Positions 7,936 to 16,588 of a stretch of 57,610 bases of DNA are shown piece by piece. The notes below the pieces were generated by a model. It saw nothing but the letters and a program-made list of their open reading frames with translations, searched no databases and was not told where the DNA came from. The first letter of the stretch is position 1, and each line of letters opens with the position of its first letter. The stretch covers positions 1 through 57,610 of the forward strand of contig JAEWST010000012.1 in assembly GCA_023398105.1 (NCBI GenBank). The letters run 5' to 3'. Made by a program: the position numbers and the translations under genes. Source of the DNA: Bacillota bacterium. Its GTDB lineage: Bacteria; Bacillota; Clostridia; Acetivibrionales; DSM-1351.

Positions 7936-10404
7936 TTACGGAGAATCAATATTAGCTACAGACGTCTTTTTCCTAATTATTAATAAATACAGAGTTAATA
8001 TCCCAATAATACCTATTGCAGTAACTAGAATTCCTTGCTTTAGGTACGGATATATCAGCTTTATTTCGGTATGCTTTTTTGTAACTATCAGCAAATTATT
8101 TTCCTTTTTTATGCTATCATTAAATACAAAATTGTCCTGGAAGGCTATAGTAGTATTTACTCCTTCTGCAGGTGTATCAATGATAATCATATCCTTTTTA
8201 TAGGTTAAGTTAATATTTATCAGCTCTCTAGCTGGCAATGAATTTTCATCCATATCTAGTATTTCAGATACTAGATTCATAACTTCTTTGTCTTCAGTTT
8301 GCATAGCATGAAATAGAATATTCAGACCCATAAAAATAATATTTTTATCTTCATTTGTACCTATAAAATCCAAGTCTTGAGATAAGTAAGAAAATCTTCC
8401 TGTTGGATACTTAATATTGTCTAAATAAACCGTATTCCAGTTAGAGTAATCTTCTTTAAAATTTTTATGCATAACAAAGTTGTCTTTATATAATAAATTT
8501 GGATATCTCTTTTCAAATGAAATTGTCTGAGCAGTTACACCTAAAAAAGTTTTTCTATTTGTTAGGCTATCTGTGGGAATTCTATTCATATCAATAACAA
8601 CCTTAACACCTTCTACACTTAATTGTCGAACGATAGCTTCAGCAGTTTTTCTATTGTTATATTTAAAGTCAGATAAATATATAACCTTGTATTTTAATAA
8701 CTCTTCAACAGTATAATCTTCAATATTATCAGAATTACCAACTGTAAACCTTGGAAAGCTAAGAGATATTTGGGAGGCAGATCTTCCTATAGCTATACCT
8801 TCGTAATTGGTTATTACTCCGAATGAATTGGATACGTCTCTATGGAAAATATATGTCCGCTTTGTCTCACAATAAAGTGTATAATTTGAGTTTTTAGCAG
8901 CATCAGATAAGTCCTGGAAGCTTTTACTTGACATTTCTAGCAATTCCTTTTTTACAATAACAGTATCGTTTCCTAATTCAATACACCTATCAAACATATA
9001 ATTAAAGTACCCTTGTTCAAGTGCTGTATTAAGCATAACAATATTTGAAGAGGTGGAAGCTCCCTGCCACGCCCATCCATAGGTATAGCTTGTAGGGTTG
9101 TCACCTTCACACAACTCCCAGGAAGGATAAGAACCATTTGTGCTCAAATCCATAAGTGCGACCCTCTGACTTGTGATAGCTTCTGCAATTGCAATCTCAT
9201 TGTCAGTTTTTTTAGATAATTGAGTATAGTAACGTGAAATGTCAAAGGAGGGTATACAATCAATAACTATAATTAGAACTAATATTAACATAAAATTGCG
9301 TTTGCACTTTTTCCACTCAATCAAAGATATGAAAAATAAAGCATAGGCTATTGGTGCAAAGCGTCGCATCCATAGAATTTGACTGAGGGGTAGCTTGGAT
9401 AGGAAGGGCATAGCTGCTGTTGTAGTAGCCAGCAATATAAGAATAGTAGTATAAAAGCCAGCTTTCTCCTTTTTATTTGAAAGAAGAATTCCAACTAAAG
9501 ATACTATTGCAACTGAGATTCCATAATAAAAAGTATCGACAATACCTGTAATTCTATTTATAGGGTCTAAAGACATACTAAGTGGAGCACTTAATAAACT
9601 CATAACTTCAGCATTTGCAGAGGGATCCATACCAACCAATCCGCCGATGAGTGCTGGATAAAGCCATATACCACATAAAGCAAAGGATAATATCATTCCA
9701 GTAAGTGAATAAATAGAACGCATAACCTTTTTTGTATAAATTGAGTATATAGCAAGAAAAATAAAGGAACTAATACCAATCATTGCTGAAACCATAACAT
9801 GACATAGTGTTGACATACACAATAGAAGTATAATAGCGAAAAGTGAAGTGTTTCTTTCTATTTCAACGAATCTCCATAAAAAGTAAACCAGATATGGAAG
9901 CAATATAGCTATTATCATTCTAGGTAAATTTCCTTCACAAAAAAATATTCTAAAATTCTCGGGCATAAAAAACCATAGTGCTCCCAAAAAAGAACATAGT
10001 ACTATTCTTCGTGAAGATATGCCCCAAAGTAACCAGCCTATGCCGCCAACAAAAAATGATAGACCAGTAAAAAGATAATAGGCATTTATGATACTTCCAC
10101 CGCAAAGGTATTGAAGGCCTGCCATAATATAATATGGAAGAGGTGCCCAATACCGAAAGGGCTGAACGCCATTATACCAAAGCTCAGTATATAAAGGGTA
10201 GTAGTCTCCGTTTATAATGCTTTTGTACATTAAATCTGATTTAAACAAGTGACCCCAAATATCATTACCAGATGCAAAATAGCTTTGAGTTTTCATTACA
10301 TACATCAAGACAATTGAAATAAAAGCTAATGACAAAACAGTAGCAAAAATTTTAAGCCATAACCTAATATTAATTTTGGTTTTTGATAATTTTGTATTTT
10401 CCAT
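7936..10404 (-). CDS. Large multi-pass membrane protein (PTPS-related membrane family, GT-C-like), XrtG locus
   Basis: An 822-residue integral membrane protein with an N-terminal anchor, roughly ten further hydrophobic segments to about residue 390, a large extracytoplasmic part, and a last membrane helix near 790-810. The early SGNDIWGHLFKSD and PFRYWAPLPYY resemble the membrane family named 6-pyruvoyl-tetrahydropterin-synthase-related, whose layout is like GT-C glycosyltransferases using lipid-linked sugars. I infer a glycosyl-transfer or polymer-assembly role at the cell surface, consistent with the GtrA and two glycosyltransferases upstream. It is the last gene of the minus-strand exosortase G cluster. 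The sugar and acceptor are unknown. Confidence 0.75.
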   Translation of the reverse strand: MENTKLSKTKINIRLWLKIFATVLSLAFISIVLMYVMKTQSYFASGNDIWGHLFKSDLMYKSIINGDYYPLYTELWYNGVQPFRYWAPLPYYIMAGLQYLCGGSIINAYYLFTGLSFFVGGIGWLLWGISSRRIVLCSFLGALWFFMPENFRIFFCEGNLPRMIIAILLPYLVYFLWRFVEIERNTSLFAIILLLCMSTLCHVMVSAMIGISSFIFLAIYSIYTKKVMRSIYSLTGMILSFALCGIWLYPALIGGLVGMDPSANAEVMSLLSAPLSMSLDPINRITGIVDTFYYGISVAIVSLVGILLSNKKEKAGFYTTILILLATTTAAMPFLSKLPLSQILWMRRFAPIAYALFFISLIEWKKCKRNFMLILVLIIVIDCIPSFDISRYYTQLSKKTDNEIAIAEAITSQRVALMDLSTNGSYPSWELCEGDNPTSYTYGWAWQGASTSSNIVMLNTALEQGYFNYMFDRCIELGNDTVIVKKELLEMSSKSFQDLSDAAKNSNYTLYCETKRTYIFHRDVSNSFGVITNYEGIAIGRSASQISLSFPRFTVGNSDNIEDYTVEELLKYKVIYLSDFKYNNRKTAEAIVRQLSVEGVKVVIDMNRIPTDSLTNRKTFLGVTAQTISFEKRYPNLLYKDNFVMHKNFKEDYSNWNTVYLDNIKYPTGRFSYLSQDLDFIGTNEDKNIIFMGLNILFHAMQTEDKEVMNLVSEILDMDENSLPARELININLTYKKDMIIIDTPAEGVNTTIAFQDNFVFNDSIKKENNLLIVTKKHTEIKLIYPYLKQGILVTAIGIIGILTLYLLIIRKKTSVANIDSP

Positions 10405-10426
10405 GAAAATCCCCTTGAAAGCTTAG

Positions 10427-10930
10427 TTATTGGTCACCTAGAAACTTTTTGATAATACTTTCAGCAACATCGTCAGCGGTAAGTTTACAATGACTCATGT
10501 AATGATGGTATTGCATTCTTTGAGAATCTATATTGTCCATATTTGTTTCAGCTTCTTCAGATAGAAGATTAATTACATAGGAGCGAGTAGGCGTTTCACT
10601 TATTTCAATTAGTAATAGAATCCAGCCTTCACAATTAACTAATTCACGTATCCTGTCCTTAAAGTAAGTGCAGATATTTTCTAAGGTAGGATTTATAGTA
10701 TTAAAGGGTTCTACATTATTTATATATTTATCCTGATACTCATCTAACAGAGATTCAATGCGGGATTCAATTGAGGAAAATTTAACAAATTCATCACGCA
10801 TTTTTAATAAGTGAATAGAGATTTCCCAGGTATGGGGATGTCTGCTTCCTAAATCGCCATTGATAAATATAGAATGACTTGCATTTAAATAAAATTTAAA
10901 TTTATATTGCTGATGCCTTTTTTCACTCAT
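10427..10930 (-). CDS. Small 6-pyruvoyl-tetrahydropterin-synthase-fold protein, XrtG-associated (copy 2)
   Basis: A 167-residue cytoplasmic protein of the pterin-synthase/QueD fold. The zinc triad is kept: His in NASHSI and the pair in HPHTWEI. The C-terminal EISETPTR corresponds to the conserved glutamate region. The catalytic cysteine that normally precedes the HxH is absent (GSRHPH), so ordinary QueD or PTPS chemistry is doubtful. It is paralogous to 16202-16588 but carries an extra C-terminal 40 residues. The start is uncertain: I chose the ATG at 10930 by alignment with the paralogue. The frame opens at TTG 10960, and the strong ribosome site further up serves a four-codon ORF. Confidence 0.75.
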   Translation of the reverse strand: MSEKRHQQYKFKFYLNASHSIFINGDLGSRHPHTWEISIHLLKMRDEFVKFSSIESRIESLLDEYQDKYINNVEPFNTINPTLENICTYFKDRIRELVNCEGWILLLIEISETPTRSYVINLLSEEAETNMDNIDSQRMQYHHYMSHCKLTADDVAESIIKKFLGDQ

Positions 10931-10965
10931 AAATATGCCCATGCCCAACATTTCAAACAAGAATA

Positions 10966-10980
10966 TTAAGGAAATGTCAT
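10966..10980 (-). CDS. Putative four-codon micro-ORF (MTFP) behind a strong ribosome site
   Basis: AAAAAAGGAGG at 10991-11001 is the best ribosome site in this stretch, but it is spaced 10 bases from an ATG that reads only Met-Thr-Phe-Pro before TAA. The true downstream gene begins 36-50 bp later with a weak site. It may be a leader ORF that reloads ribosomes onto the pterin-synthase-like gene; that is inference. Confidence 0.35.
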   Translation of the reverse strand: MTFP

Positions 10981-11015
10981 GAGCTTGGTGCCTCCTTTTT
11001 TGGTTATAATTTATT

Positions 11016-11447
11016 TTAAGTTTTTCCCTCTTTATTACTTTTTGCCATTGTGTACAGTAGTTTTCTTAAATAATATAGACAAAAGAATGGGACTATAACG
11101 GACAAGCCTTTGCTAAATAAAAAATTTAAGTTATCAGTTAATGTATCAAAAATATAAATGTTTCCCCAATAAATCAGTACATCTGCTAATATTAAGCCAA
11201 ATAAAAAAGTAATGAAATATATCGCAAATCCAGATAAACCATATTCAAAACTAAATACTGATTTTGAAGAAAGCAAATAATGCAACACTGAGCCCAATAT
11301 AACACCTATTGTGTTTGCAACTACTATATTTATTAAAAAAATTCCGTGCAATACCCATACAATGGATATATCAACGATTGTTACTATTATAGAGTAAAAC
11401 AAATATAATAATAATGGCGGTAATTTTTTGGGCATTTGTAACACCAT
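11016..11447 (-). CDS. GtrA-like membrane protein
   Basis: A 143-residue protein with four hydrophobic helices, as in the GtrA/DPMS family, whose members are thought to move polyprenyl-phosphate sugars across the membrane or to anchor glycosyltransferases. The first helix follows MPKKLPPLLLYLFYS. The frame opens at a TTG (11456) overlapping the upstream stop, but the ATG at 11447 is better spaced from AAGAAAGGA. Its neighbours include a dolichol-phosphate-mannose-synthase-like GT2 (12637-13425), the usual GtrA partner, which supports a lipid-linked sugar step in the XrtG locus. Confidence 0.8.
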   Translation of the reverse strand: MVLQMPKKLPPLLLYLFYSIIVTIVDISIVWVLHGIFLINIVVANTIGVILGSVLHYLLSSKSVFSFEYGLSGFAIYFITFLFGLILADVLIYWGNIYIFDTLTDNLNFLFSKGLSVIVPFFCLYYLRKLLYTMAKSNKEGKT

Positions 11448-11452
11448 TATTT

Positions 11453-12640
11453 TCAAATCCTTTCTTTAAAGTTTTTCGATATTTTTTGGTTTTCAGAAAT
11501 ATTTTTATTATTTTCTGTACATATAGTCGTGGTTGAATAAGCTATTTCATTTAATGAAAATACATCAGATTTTATAGAGCAATTCAATTTTTTTATTATA
11601 TTTGACCAAGCTTTCATAAGTTTTGTTTGTAACGCTTTTGCAGATTTATAATCTGTTCTGAAAAGTAAGGCTGTAAGCTCATTTTCTTCAGTTCTGGCAA
11701 GAATACCTTTTTGAGGCAGCAGTTTTTTCAGCGTGGGTGATAACTCTGACACTAAGCCATCATAAGTTATATTTTCAGAGAAAGATATATTAAAAACAAT
11801 TTTGCTGATTGGAAAGAGCTGAGGATTCTCTATTTTACTAATCAAAGCATCAAAAACCTTTTTATTGTAAATATTAGTATCTTCATTGAATAATAAATCC
11901 AAATCTGAACCAGGTGCAGTGGTAAGTTTTTCTATTTTTTGATTCTTTGACTGTATAAACTTTTTCAAAATTTGTATTTCCTCACTTTTTTTATCAATTA
12001 AAATTATACTTATTAAAACAATGGCAAATAGAATCAGACATAACGCTACTACTGTAATAATGGAATAGGAGTTATGTCTAAAAATATAACCTGAATCTAA
12101 GATATAGGTTTCTGTTGTGCATATGCCAATTGAATAAGTCGTTCCGTTAACTTCAAAAAAGGCTACTGAGGCTAGTTTATTCTCGTTTATATCTGATTCA
12201 GAGAACAAAACAGAGCCACTTGTCTTGGTAGAAAATAAAGCAATCATAGGGTCAATATTATTTCCCCCAGCCATTTTATAGGATTGTAATAGCATATTAA
12301 TATCTGTAATTCTTAACTGCTTTGTTTCGTTATCATCTCTAAAAAATAGAATTTTGTTTTCTTTTATAAAGAAGCAATAGCGATTTGATGATGTGACCGA
12401 ATTTTTAATAATTTCTTCAATTACATCCTGCTCGTTACCTGATTGTAAAGAAAGTGTCTTTAAGGCTTGTTTTTCAATTTGCGAAACTAATAGTTCCTGT
12501 TCCTTTCCAAAACTTTTTGAAAAGGAATCTTGGTTTTGTTTTAGAACTTTTGTTTCAAATATTATTGTTGCAGCACAAAATAAAAGGCATATTATTACAA
12601 TAAATAAATATTTTGGTTTTGTATGCATTAATGTATTCAT
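11453..12640 (-). CDS. Membrane protein with degenerate GGDEF-like domain, XrtG locus
   Basis: 395 residues: an N-terminal membrane helix (about 11-29), an extracytoplasmic domain of about 160 residues, a second helix (about 193-216), a short coiled coil, then a cytoplasmic domain. That domain opens with DTNIYNKKVFDAL, close to the D-LTGLYNRR-F start of GGDEF domains, and at the catalytic loop position reads ARTEENELTALL instead of GGDEF. Nucleotide cyclisation is therefore unlikely; a sensory or scaffold role is possible. Start and stop overlap both neighbours (ATGA with the GT2 gene), so it is co-translated with the cluster. Confidence 0.65.
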   Translation of the reverse strand: MNTLMHTKPKYLFIVIICLLFCAATIIFETKVLKQNQDSFSKSFGKEQELLVSQIEKQALKTLSLQSGNEQDVIEEIIKNSVTSSNRYCFFIKENKILFFRDDNETKQLRITDINMLLQSYKMAGGNNIDPMIALFSTKTSGSVLFSESDINENKLASVAFFEVNGTTYSIGICTTETYILDSGYIFRHNSYSIITVVALCLILFAIVLISIILIDKKSEEIQILKKFIQSKNQKIEKLTTAPGSDLDLLFNEDTNIYNKKVFDALISKIENPQLFPISKIVFNISFSENITYDGLVSELSPTLKKLLPQKGILARTEENELTALLFRTDYKSAKALQTKLMKAWSNIIKKLNCSIKSDVFSLNEIAYSTTTICTENNKNISENQKISKNFKERI

Positions 12641-13425
12641 ATAGTGTCACCCTTATATCGTAATCTACGCAACCTAAATGCAAGGTTTATGCTTTTGAGA
12701 GAGGTACTAAAAACATTCATTTTGCTTTTGCCCTGTTTATAATCGTATCTAAGTTCAAAAGGTACTTCACTAAAGCTTGCACCTATAATGCTAAGCTTAT
12801 ATAAAAGCTCTGCCATGCAAGAGAACCCTGTTTCCTCCACTAGTTTATCACCGAAATACTTAACACCTTTCTTTAAAATTTCATTGGTGTAAAGACGATA
12901 TCCGCAGGTATAATCCTTGACACCCTTAACATTAAATAAAAAATGATACACACACTTTGCACAATTACTTATCATAATACGGTGTTTAGAAAGACCTTTA
13001 ACACAAGAACCTTTTTGATATCTAGAAGCAATTACAATATCTGCATAGCTTGATTCATTTCTCAAGCAGGTTTTATCAAGCATGTCCATTATGTATTTAG
13101 GATCATGGGTATTGTCACAATCCATAAGACATGCAAATATACTATCAGGTCTATTTTTTATAATATATGTAATGGCAGTTTTTAATACTTCTCCTAGTCC
13201 TCTGTTTTGGGTATGATTTATAAGTGTGAAATTATGGTATTTATTTTCTAATTTTTCTCCAATACTCTTTGTCTTATCACTGCTGCCGTCATTTACAACA
13301 ACAATATGCAGTGACAAAGCAAACTTTTCCCTCAGAGGTATACTTAATTCCTGCCATTTCTCTATTAATACTTCCAGATTTCCTTCCTCATTGTATGCTG
13401 GTAGCAAAACAGTTAATTCATTCAT
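12637..13425 (-). CDS. Family 2 glycosyltransferase (polyprenyl-phosphate sugar synthase type)
   Basis: A 262-residue GT-A enzyme. LTVLLPAYNEEGNLEVL opens the fold, VNDGSSDKT binds the nucleotide, and the metal motif lies in ACLMDCDNTHDP. CGYRLYTNEIL and SEVPFELRYD are typical of the dolichol-phosphate-mannose-synthase group. It has no C-terminal membrane helices of its own, consistent with pairing to the GtrA-like protein encoded two genes downstream. It probably charges undecaprenyl phosphate with a sugar at the inner leaflet. The sugar is unknown. It overlaps both flanking genes. Confidence 0.9.
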   Translation of the reverse strand: MNELTVLLPAYNEEGNLEVLIEKWQELSIPLREKFALSLHIVVVNDGSSDKTKSIGEKLENKYHNFTLINHTQNRGLGEVLKTAITYIIKNRPDSIFACLMDCDNTHDPKYIMDMLDKTCLRNESSYADIVIASRYQKGSCVKGLSKHRIMISNCAKCVYHFLFNVKGVKDYTCGYRLYTNEILKKGVKYFGDKLVEETGFSCMAELLYKLSIIGASFSEVPFELRYDYKQGKSKMNVFSTSLKSINLAFRLRRLRYKGDTI

Positions 13426-14782
13426 TGTTATACCTACTTTTCATTTTTTCTATGTGCTTTGATATGTGAGAAAAGTCGGAACATATAACTTTATTAAGAT
13501 ATTTCCACTCATCTGTAAGGGTTTTTGTTTTCCAACTGCTTTCACCTTTAATACTATTAATAATGCCTGCAAAGCGAATCCAGAAAACTATAAAGCTGAA
13601 TAGTGGCAACAAAGCAACCGCATACCACTTTTTAAGGTAATACTGTCTTAATTCCTTAAATTGTTTCAGTAAAAGTAAAACATCAAAGTAAAATAAAAAT
13701 GCTGATAGTATGTATAGAAAAAGTATTAACACAAGTGAGCCAGCAACTAGCTTTGGTGAGTAATTCATAAATATTAAACAAATTAAAGCGAAATACCATA
13801 TCATACGTGGAAAAGCGAAAGTATGGTCATAAATAAAAAGTCTTAAGGAATGATTAAAAAAGAGCCCCTTATCAGTAAATAAGTTTCTATTCATAAAAAT
13901 ATGGGCAACTTCAATTTCCCCTCGCTGCCAGCGTTGCCTTTGTGTATACAATTTGTTAAAGCTCTCAATTGGATCAACAAAAAACAGAGCGTTTTCGCAA
14001 AAGTATACTTTCTTTTTTAGAAGCTTTTTAATTTGAAAGGTTACATGAGTATCCTCACAAATAGTATCTGTATTGTATAACTGAGTCTTTAAAATAGTAG
14101 ACTTCCTAAAAGCAGAGAATGCGCCTGATAGAGTGTATATACTATCCATTTCAGACTGGAAGTTTCTACCTGCAAAAAAGGCTTGGCAGTATTCACAAAA
14201 CTCTATACGACGAAGCGTACGCATCCAAAAACCCTTTGTACTTTCAATAAGCTTAGGATCAGTTAGAACAGAACCTGTTAAACAATGAATATCAGAATTT
14301 AACTCGAAGCGGGTAACTACATTTTTAAGGGCGTCAGGATGCAATTTGCCATCACTATCTATATGTATAATATACTTCCCTTCACTATTAAATAGTGCCA
14401 AGTTTAGAGCCTTTGACTTGCCTTGCTTTGCGTTTAGCCACTGTACAGATAATTCTTTAAATTCGTTTTGGCATTGTCTGTATATATCAAAGCTGTTATC
14501 AATACCTTGATTATTTACAAGCATAATCTTAATCTTATCGTTAGGGTAAGTTGATAAATATATTGACTTTAAGCATTCATATAGCGTATTTTCAGAATTA
14601 TATACAGGAATAATTACTGTTATTTCAGGGAAAGTGCTAATATTCCTCTCCTTTTTGGCAAACGCTTTCCTAAAGAGGATTATAGCTTCCCCTACAGCTG
14701 GAATAATCTCCATTATGACAGGAATAATTATCCATGCCATCCAAAAAACTATTGAACTTGAAAAGTAATTAATTATGCCCAT
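13418..14782 (-). CDS. Exosortase G-associated family 2 glycosyltransferase
   Basis: A 454-residue membrane glycosyltransferase. An N-terminal helix (about 10-30) leads into a GT-A domain with TVIIPVYNSENTL, the DSDG metal motif (about 135), TICEDTHVT with the catalytic acidic pair, and QRQRWQRGE, the Q-x-x-R-W signature of processive hyaluronan/cellulose-synthase-like enzymes. Three or four C-terminal helices follow. A family-2 enzyme of this kind next to XrtG is the known partner of that exosortase. I moved the start from TTG 14797 to ATG 14782, because GGGAG lies just ahead of the ATG and within the longer version. Confidence 0.9.
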   Translation of the reverse strand: MGIINYFSSSIVFWMAWIIIPVIMEIIPAVGEAIILFRKAFAKKERNISTFPEITVIIPVYNSENTLYECLKSIYLSTYPNDKIKIMLVNNQGIDNSFDIYRQCQNEFKELSVQWLNAKQGKSKALNLALFNSEGKYIIHIDSDGKLHPDALKNVVTRFELNSDIHCLTGSVLTDPKLIESTKGFWMRTLRRIEFCEYCQAFFAGRNFQSEMDSIYTLSGAFSAFRKSTILKTQLYNTDTICEDTHVTFQIKKLLKKKVYFCENALFFVDPIESFNKLYTQRQRWQRGEIEVAHIFMNRNLFTDKGLFFNHSLRLFIYDHTFAFPRMIWYFALICLIFMNYSPKLVAGSLVLILFLYILSAFLFYFDVLLLLKQFKELRQYYLKKWYAVALLPLFSFIVFWIRFAGIINSIKGESSWKTKTLTDEWKYLNKVICSDFSHISKHIEKMKSRYNNE

Positions 14783-15359
14783 AATTAAAACTCCCAACTT
14801 TCTGACGGATAATATGTGATTTGGTAAACACTAAAAAATATAACGCTATGGAGAATGTATAAAAAACTAATCTCCCGAATATTGTATGGGCAAAATAGAA
14901 AATGTTATTGCCAAAGAAATAAATTAATGCACAAATTATAAAAATTCTTATTACATTGGCTACAAATATCCATATAAACCCAAATATATTAATGACAATT
15001 TTCTCGTAAAAACTATAAACATTAAAAAACCAAAGTAAAGATGTAAATGCCATAATTTCAATTATTCCAGAACACTCATAATCTATATATAAGGATATTG
15101 AGGAACCGTGATTTGATATAAATAGTATTCCGTATTGAAAATAAGAACTGTACATATGGGTCAGACTACCTAAAATTCCAGATACTGAAGCTACTGCTTT
15201 AGTTAATGATTCTAAAACAATTGGCTGAAGCCATACCATCATCAATATAAATAAGCCAACACTGCCCCAGCAAAACTTCCAAAAATCCAGCTTACTACGA
15301 GTTAGGACAGATAATATGTAAATCCATATTATTACAAATAAAATCACTAATATATTCAT
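14769..15359 (-). CDS. xrtG: Exosortase family protein XrtG
   Basis: A 196-residue integral membrane protein with about six helices, of the exosortase/archaeosortase superfamily of transpeptidase-like protein-sorting enzymes. The catalytic triad is visible and in order: Cys96 in YECSGI, Arg138 in NVIRIF and His158 in AHTIFG. The short length and Gram-positive context with the dedicated glycosyltransferase fit XrtG. It overlaps its upstream neighbour by ATGA, and that neighbour has a signal peptide plus a C-terminal membrane-and-basic tail, as expected for the substrate. I infer that XrtG cleaves that tail and transfers the protein to a glycan or lipid made by this locus. Confidence 0.92.
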   Translation of the reverse strand: MNILVILFVIIWIYILSVLTRSKLDFWKFCWGSVGLFILMMVWLQPIVLESLTKAVASVSGILGSLTHMYSSYFQYGILFISNHGSSISLYIDYECSGIIEIMAFTSLLWFFNVYSFYEKIVINIFGFIWIFVANVIRIFIICALIYFFGNNIFYFAHTIFGRLVFYTFSIALYFLVFTKSHIIRQKVGSFNYGHN

Positions 15360-16048
15360 ATGTTTTTTTCCGTTTGCTTGTACTTACGATAAAGCAAAAC
15401 TAGTCCTATTACTAATAATGTAAGAGTAATTCCTAATATTGGTTCGGAAGAGGTGCCTGCAAGTGTAACTGATTGCTCACCTATACTTGGACATGTAAAA
15501 GTAATATTATTTATCTCATTAAAAGGTATGTTATTACAGTATTTTGATATGTTATCAAAACTAATACTGAATTCTACATCATCACCTGGAACATACTCTT
15601 TATTATAAATATGTAAAACAGCCTCACCAAGTACATTGCTATAATTAAGGTTGTCAAAAACAGCTATATCGAAATTGCTTCCAGCAGGGAAATCTTTAAT
15701 TGTTTTTGACCAATCTATTTGTTTTTTATCAGCTGTGGGCATAATAATGAATTGAATATTGTAGGTATTATTAATATTCAAATACATAACAAAAGAATCA
15801 TATCTGCCATCTAAATCACTCATTTTGATATGACCATATAAAGCTTTGGTATCAGAAAATAATGCTACCTTTTCATAATCTCTATCATCATAAGTGCCAT
15901 AGTAAAATGCAGTGTGGGGCTTGTCAGCCCAATCGTCAAAATACCCGTCAATAGTAATTGGCATTTCTGCAATGGCAATTGATGGTATTAGCATTATTAG
16001 CATTGTCACTAAAATAGAGCATATTTGTTTAATTCTAAACTTTAACAA
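15356..16048 (-). CDS. Presumed XrtG substrate: secreted protein with Firmicu-CTERM-like tail
   Basis: 230 residues with a signal peptide (basic N-terminus, hydrophobic core, cut near SIAIA-EMP). The mature part begins ITIDGYFDDWAD, a start common in carbohydrate-binding CBM9/DOMON-like beta-sandwich domains. The C-terminus has SSEPILG, one hydrophobic helix (LTLLVIGLVLL) and a basic end YRKYKQ, the tripartite layout of exosortase sorting signals. It starts at TTG behind GAGGGTGA and overlaps xrtG by four bases. Assignment as the sorted target rests on this tail and on gene order, not on experiment. Confidence 0.8.
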   Translation of the reverse strand: MLKFRIKQICSILVTMLIMLIPSIAIAEMPITIDGYFDDWADKPHTAFYYGTYDDRDYEKVALFSDTKALYGHIKMSDLDGRYDSFVMYLNINNTYNIQFIIMPTADKKQIDWSKTIKDFPAGSNFDIAVFDNLNYSNVLGEAVLHIYNKEYVPGDDVEFSISFDNISKYCNNIPFNEINNITFTCPSIGEQSVTLAGTSSEPILGITLTLLVIGLVLLYRKYKQTEKNI

Positions 16049-16154
16049 GTAATCACCCTCTCATCTATTACATAGTTTAATAAATAGTATTTGTTTTATT
16101 ATCAGTCAAGGACAAACCTTAAAAAGAAATTTAAGTAAGCAATTGTTTATACTA

Positions 16155-16190
16155 ATAGCCGTATATGCGGAGCTAGGGAAGAGCTCGCAA
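16155..16190. repeat. Double-hairpin element, copy 1
   Basis: ATAGCCG then two small stems (CCGTATATGCGG and GAGCT-loop-AGCTC) ending CGCAA. A second copy with compensating differences lies at 19145-19181. Here it sits between the stop of the first pterin-synthase-like gene and the substrate gene, so it may shape that transcript. Confidence 0.55.
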
Positions 16191-16201
16191 GGGGAATAGT
16201 A

Positions 16202-16588
16202 CTATATAAGTTTTATAGAGCTAAACATTAAGCGATCAGATACTAAGTACACTCGCAAGGGTGTTTCACTTATTTCTAGTTGAATCAGATTGAGCCGTTC
16301 ATTATTAAGAATAGCCTTCAATTCCTCGTAAAATATGTTTCCCATATTTTCTATAGAGGGTTCTAACTCATTAAAGGGTGAAATATCGTTTAAATATTGA
16401 TTTTGGTAGTTGCAAAAGAAGTTATCAACAATTATGTCAATACTACTATTCAAGGCTACCTCTCTTTCTAATTGAAACTGTTCAATAAATAGCGATATCT
16501 CAAAAGTATGTGGATGTATGTTTTTAGCATCACTACTAAGGCTATGTTTAGCATTTAAGCGATATTTCATTTTGTACGCTTCAAACAT
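16202..16588 (-). CDS. Small 6-pyruvoyl-tetrahydropterin-synthase-fold protein, XrtG-associated (copy 1)
   Basis: A 128-residue protein, probably cytoplasmic, first gene of the exosortase G cluster. It has the same motifs as 10427-10930: His in NAKHSL, HPHTFEIS, EISETPLR. The zinc triad is intact, and there is no cysteine before the HxH (AKNIHPH). Small proteins of this family are known companions of XrtG but their role is unknown. The ATG at 16588 follows TTAGGAG. The shorter length matches the family better than the second copy. Confidence 0.8.
   Translation of the reverse strand: MFEAYKMKYRLNAKHSLSSDAKNIHPHTFEISLFIEQFQLEREVALNSSIDIIVDNFFCNYQNQYLNDISPFNELEPSIENMGNIFYEELKAILNNERLNLIQLEISETPLRVYLVSDRLMFSSIKLI

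Noticed and set aside
7756..8203. Two plus-strand open frames near 7756-7983 and 7904-8203
   Set aside because: They run through the DnaA-box repeats and antisense to the large membrane protein, and lack ribosome sites.
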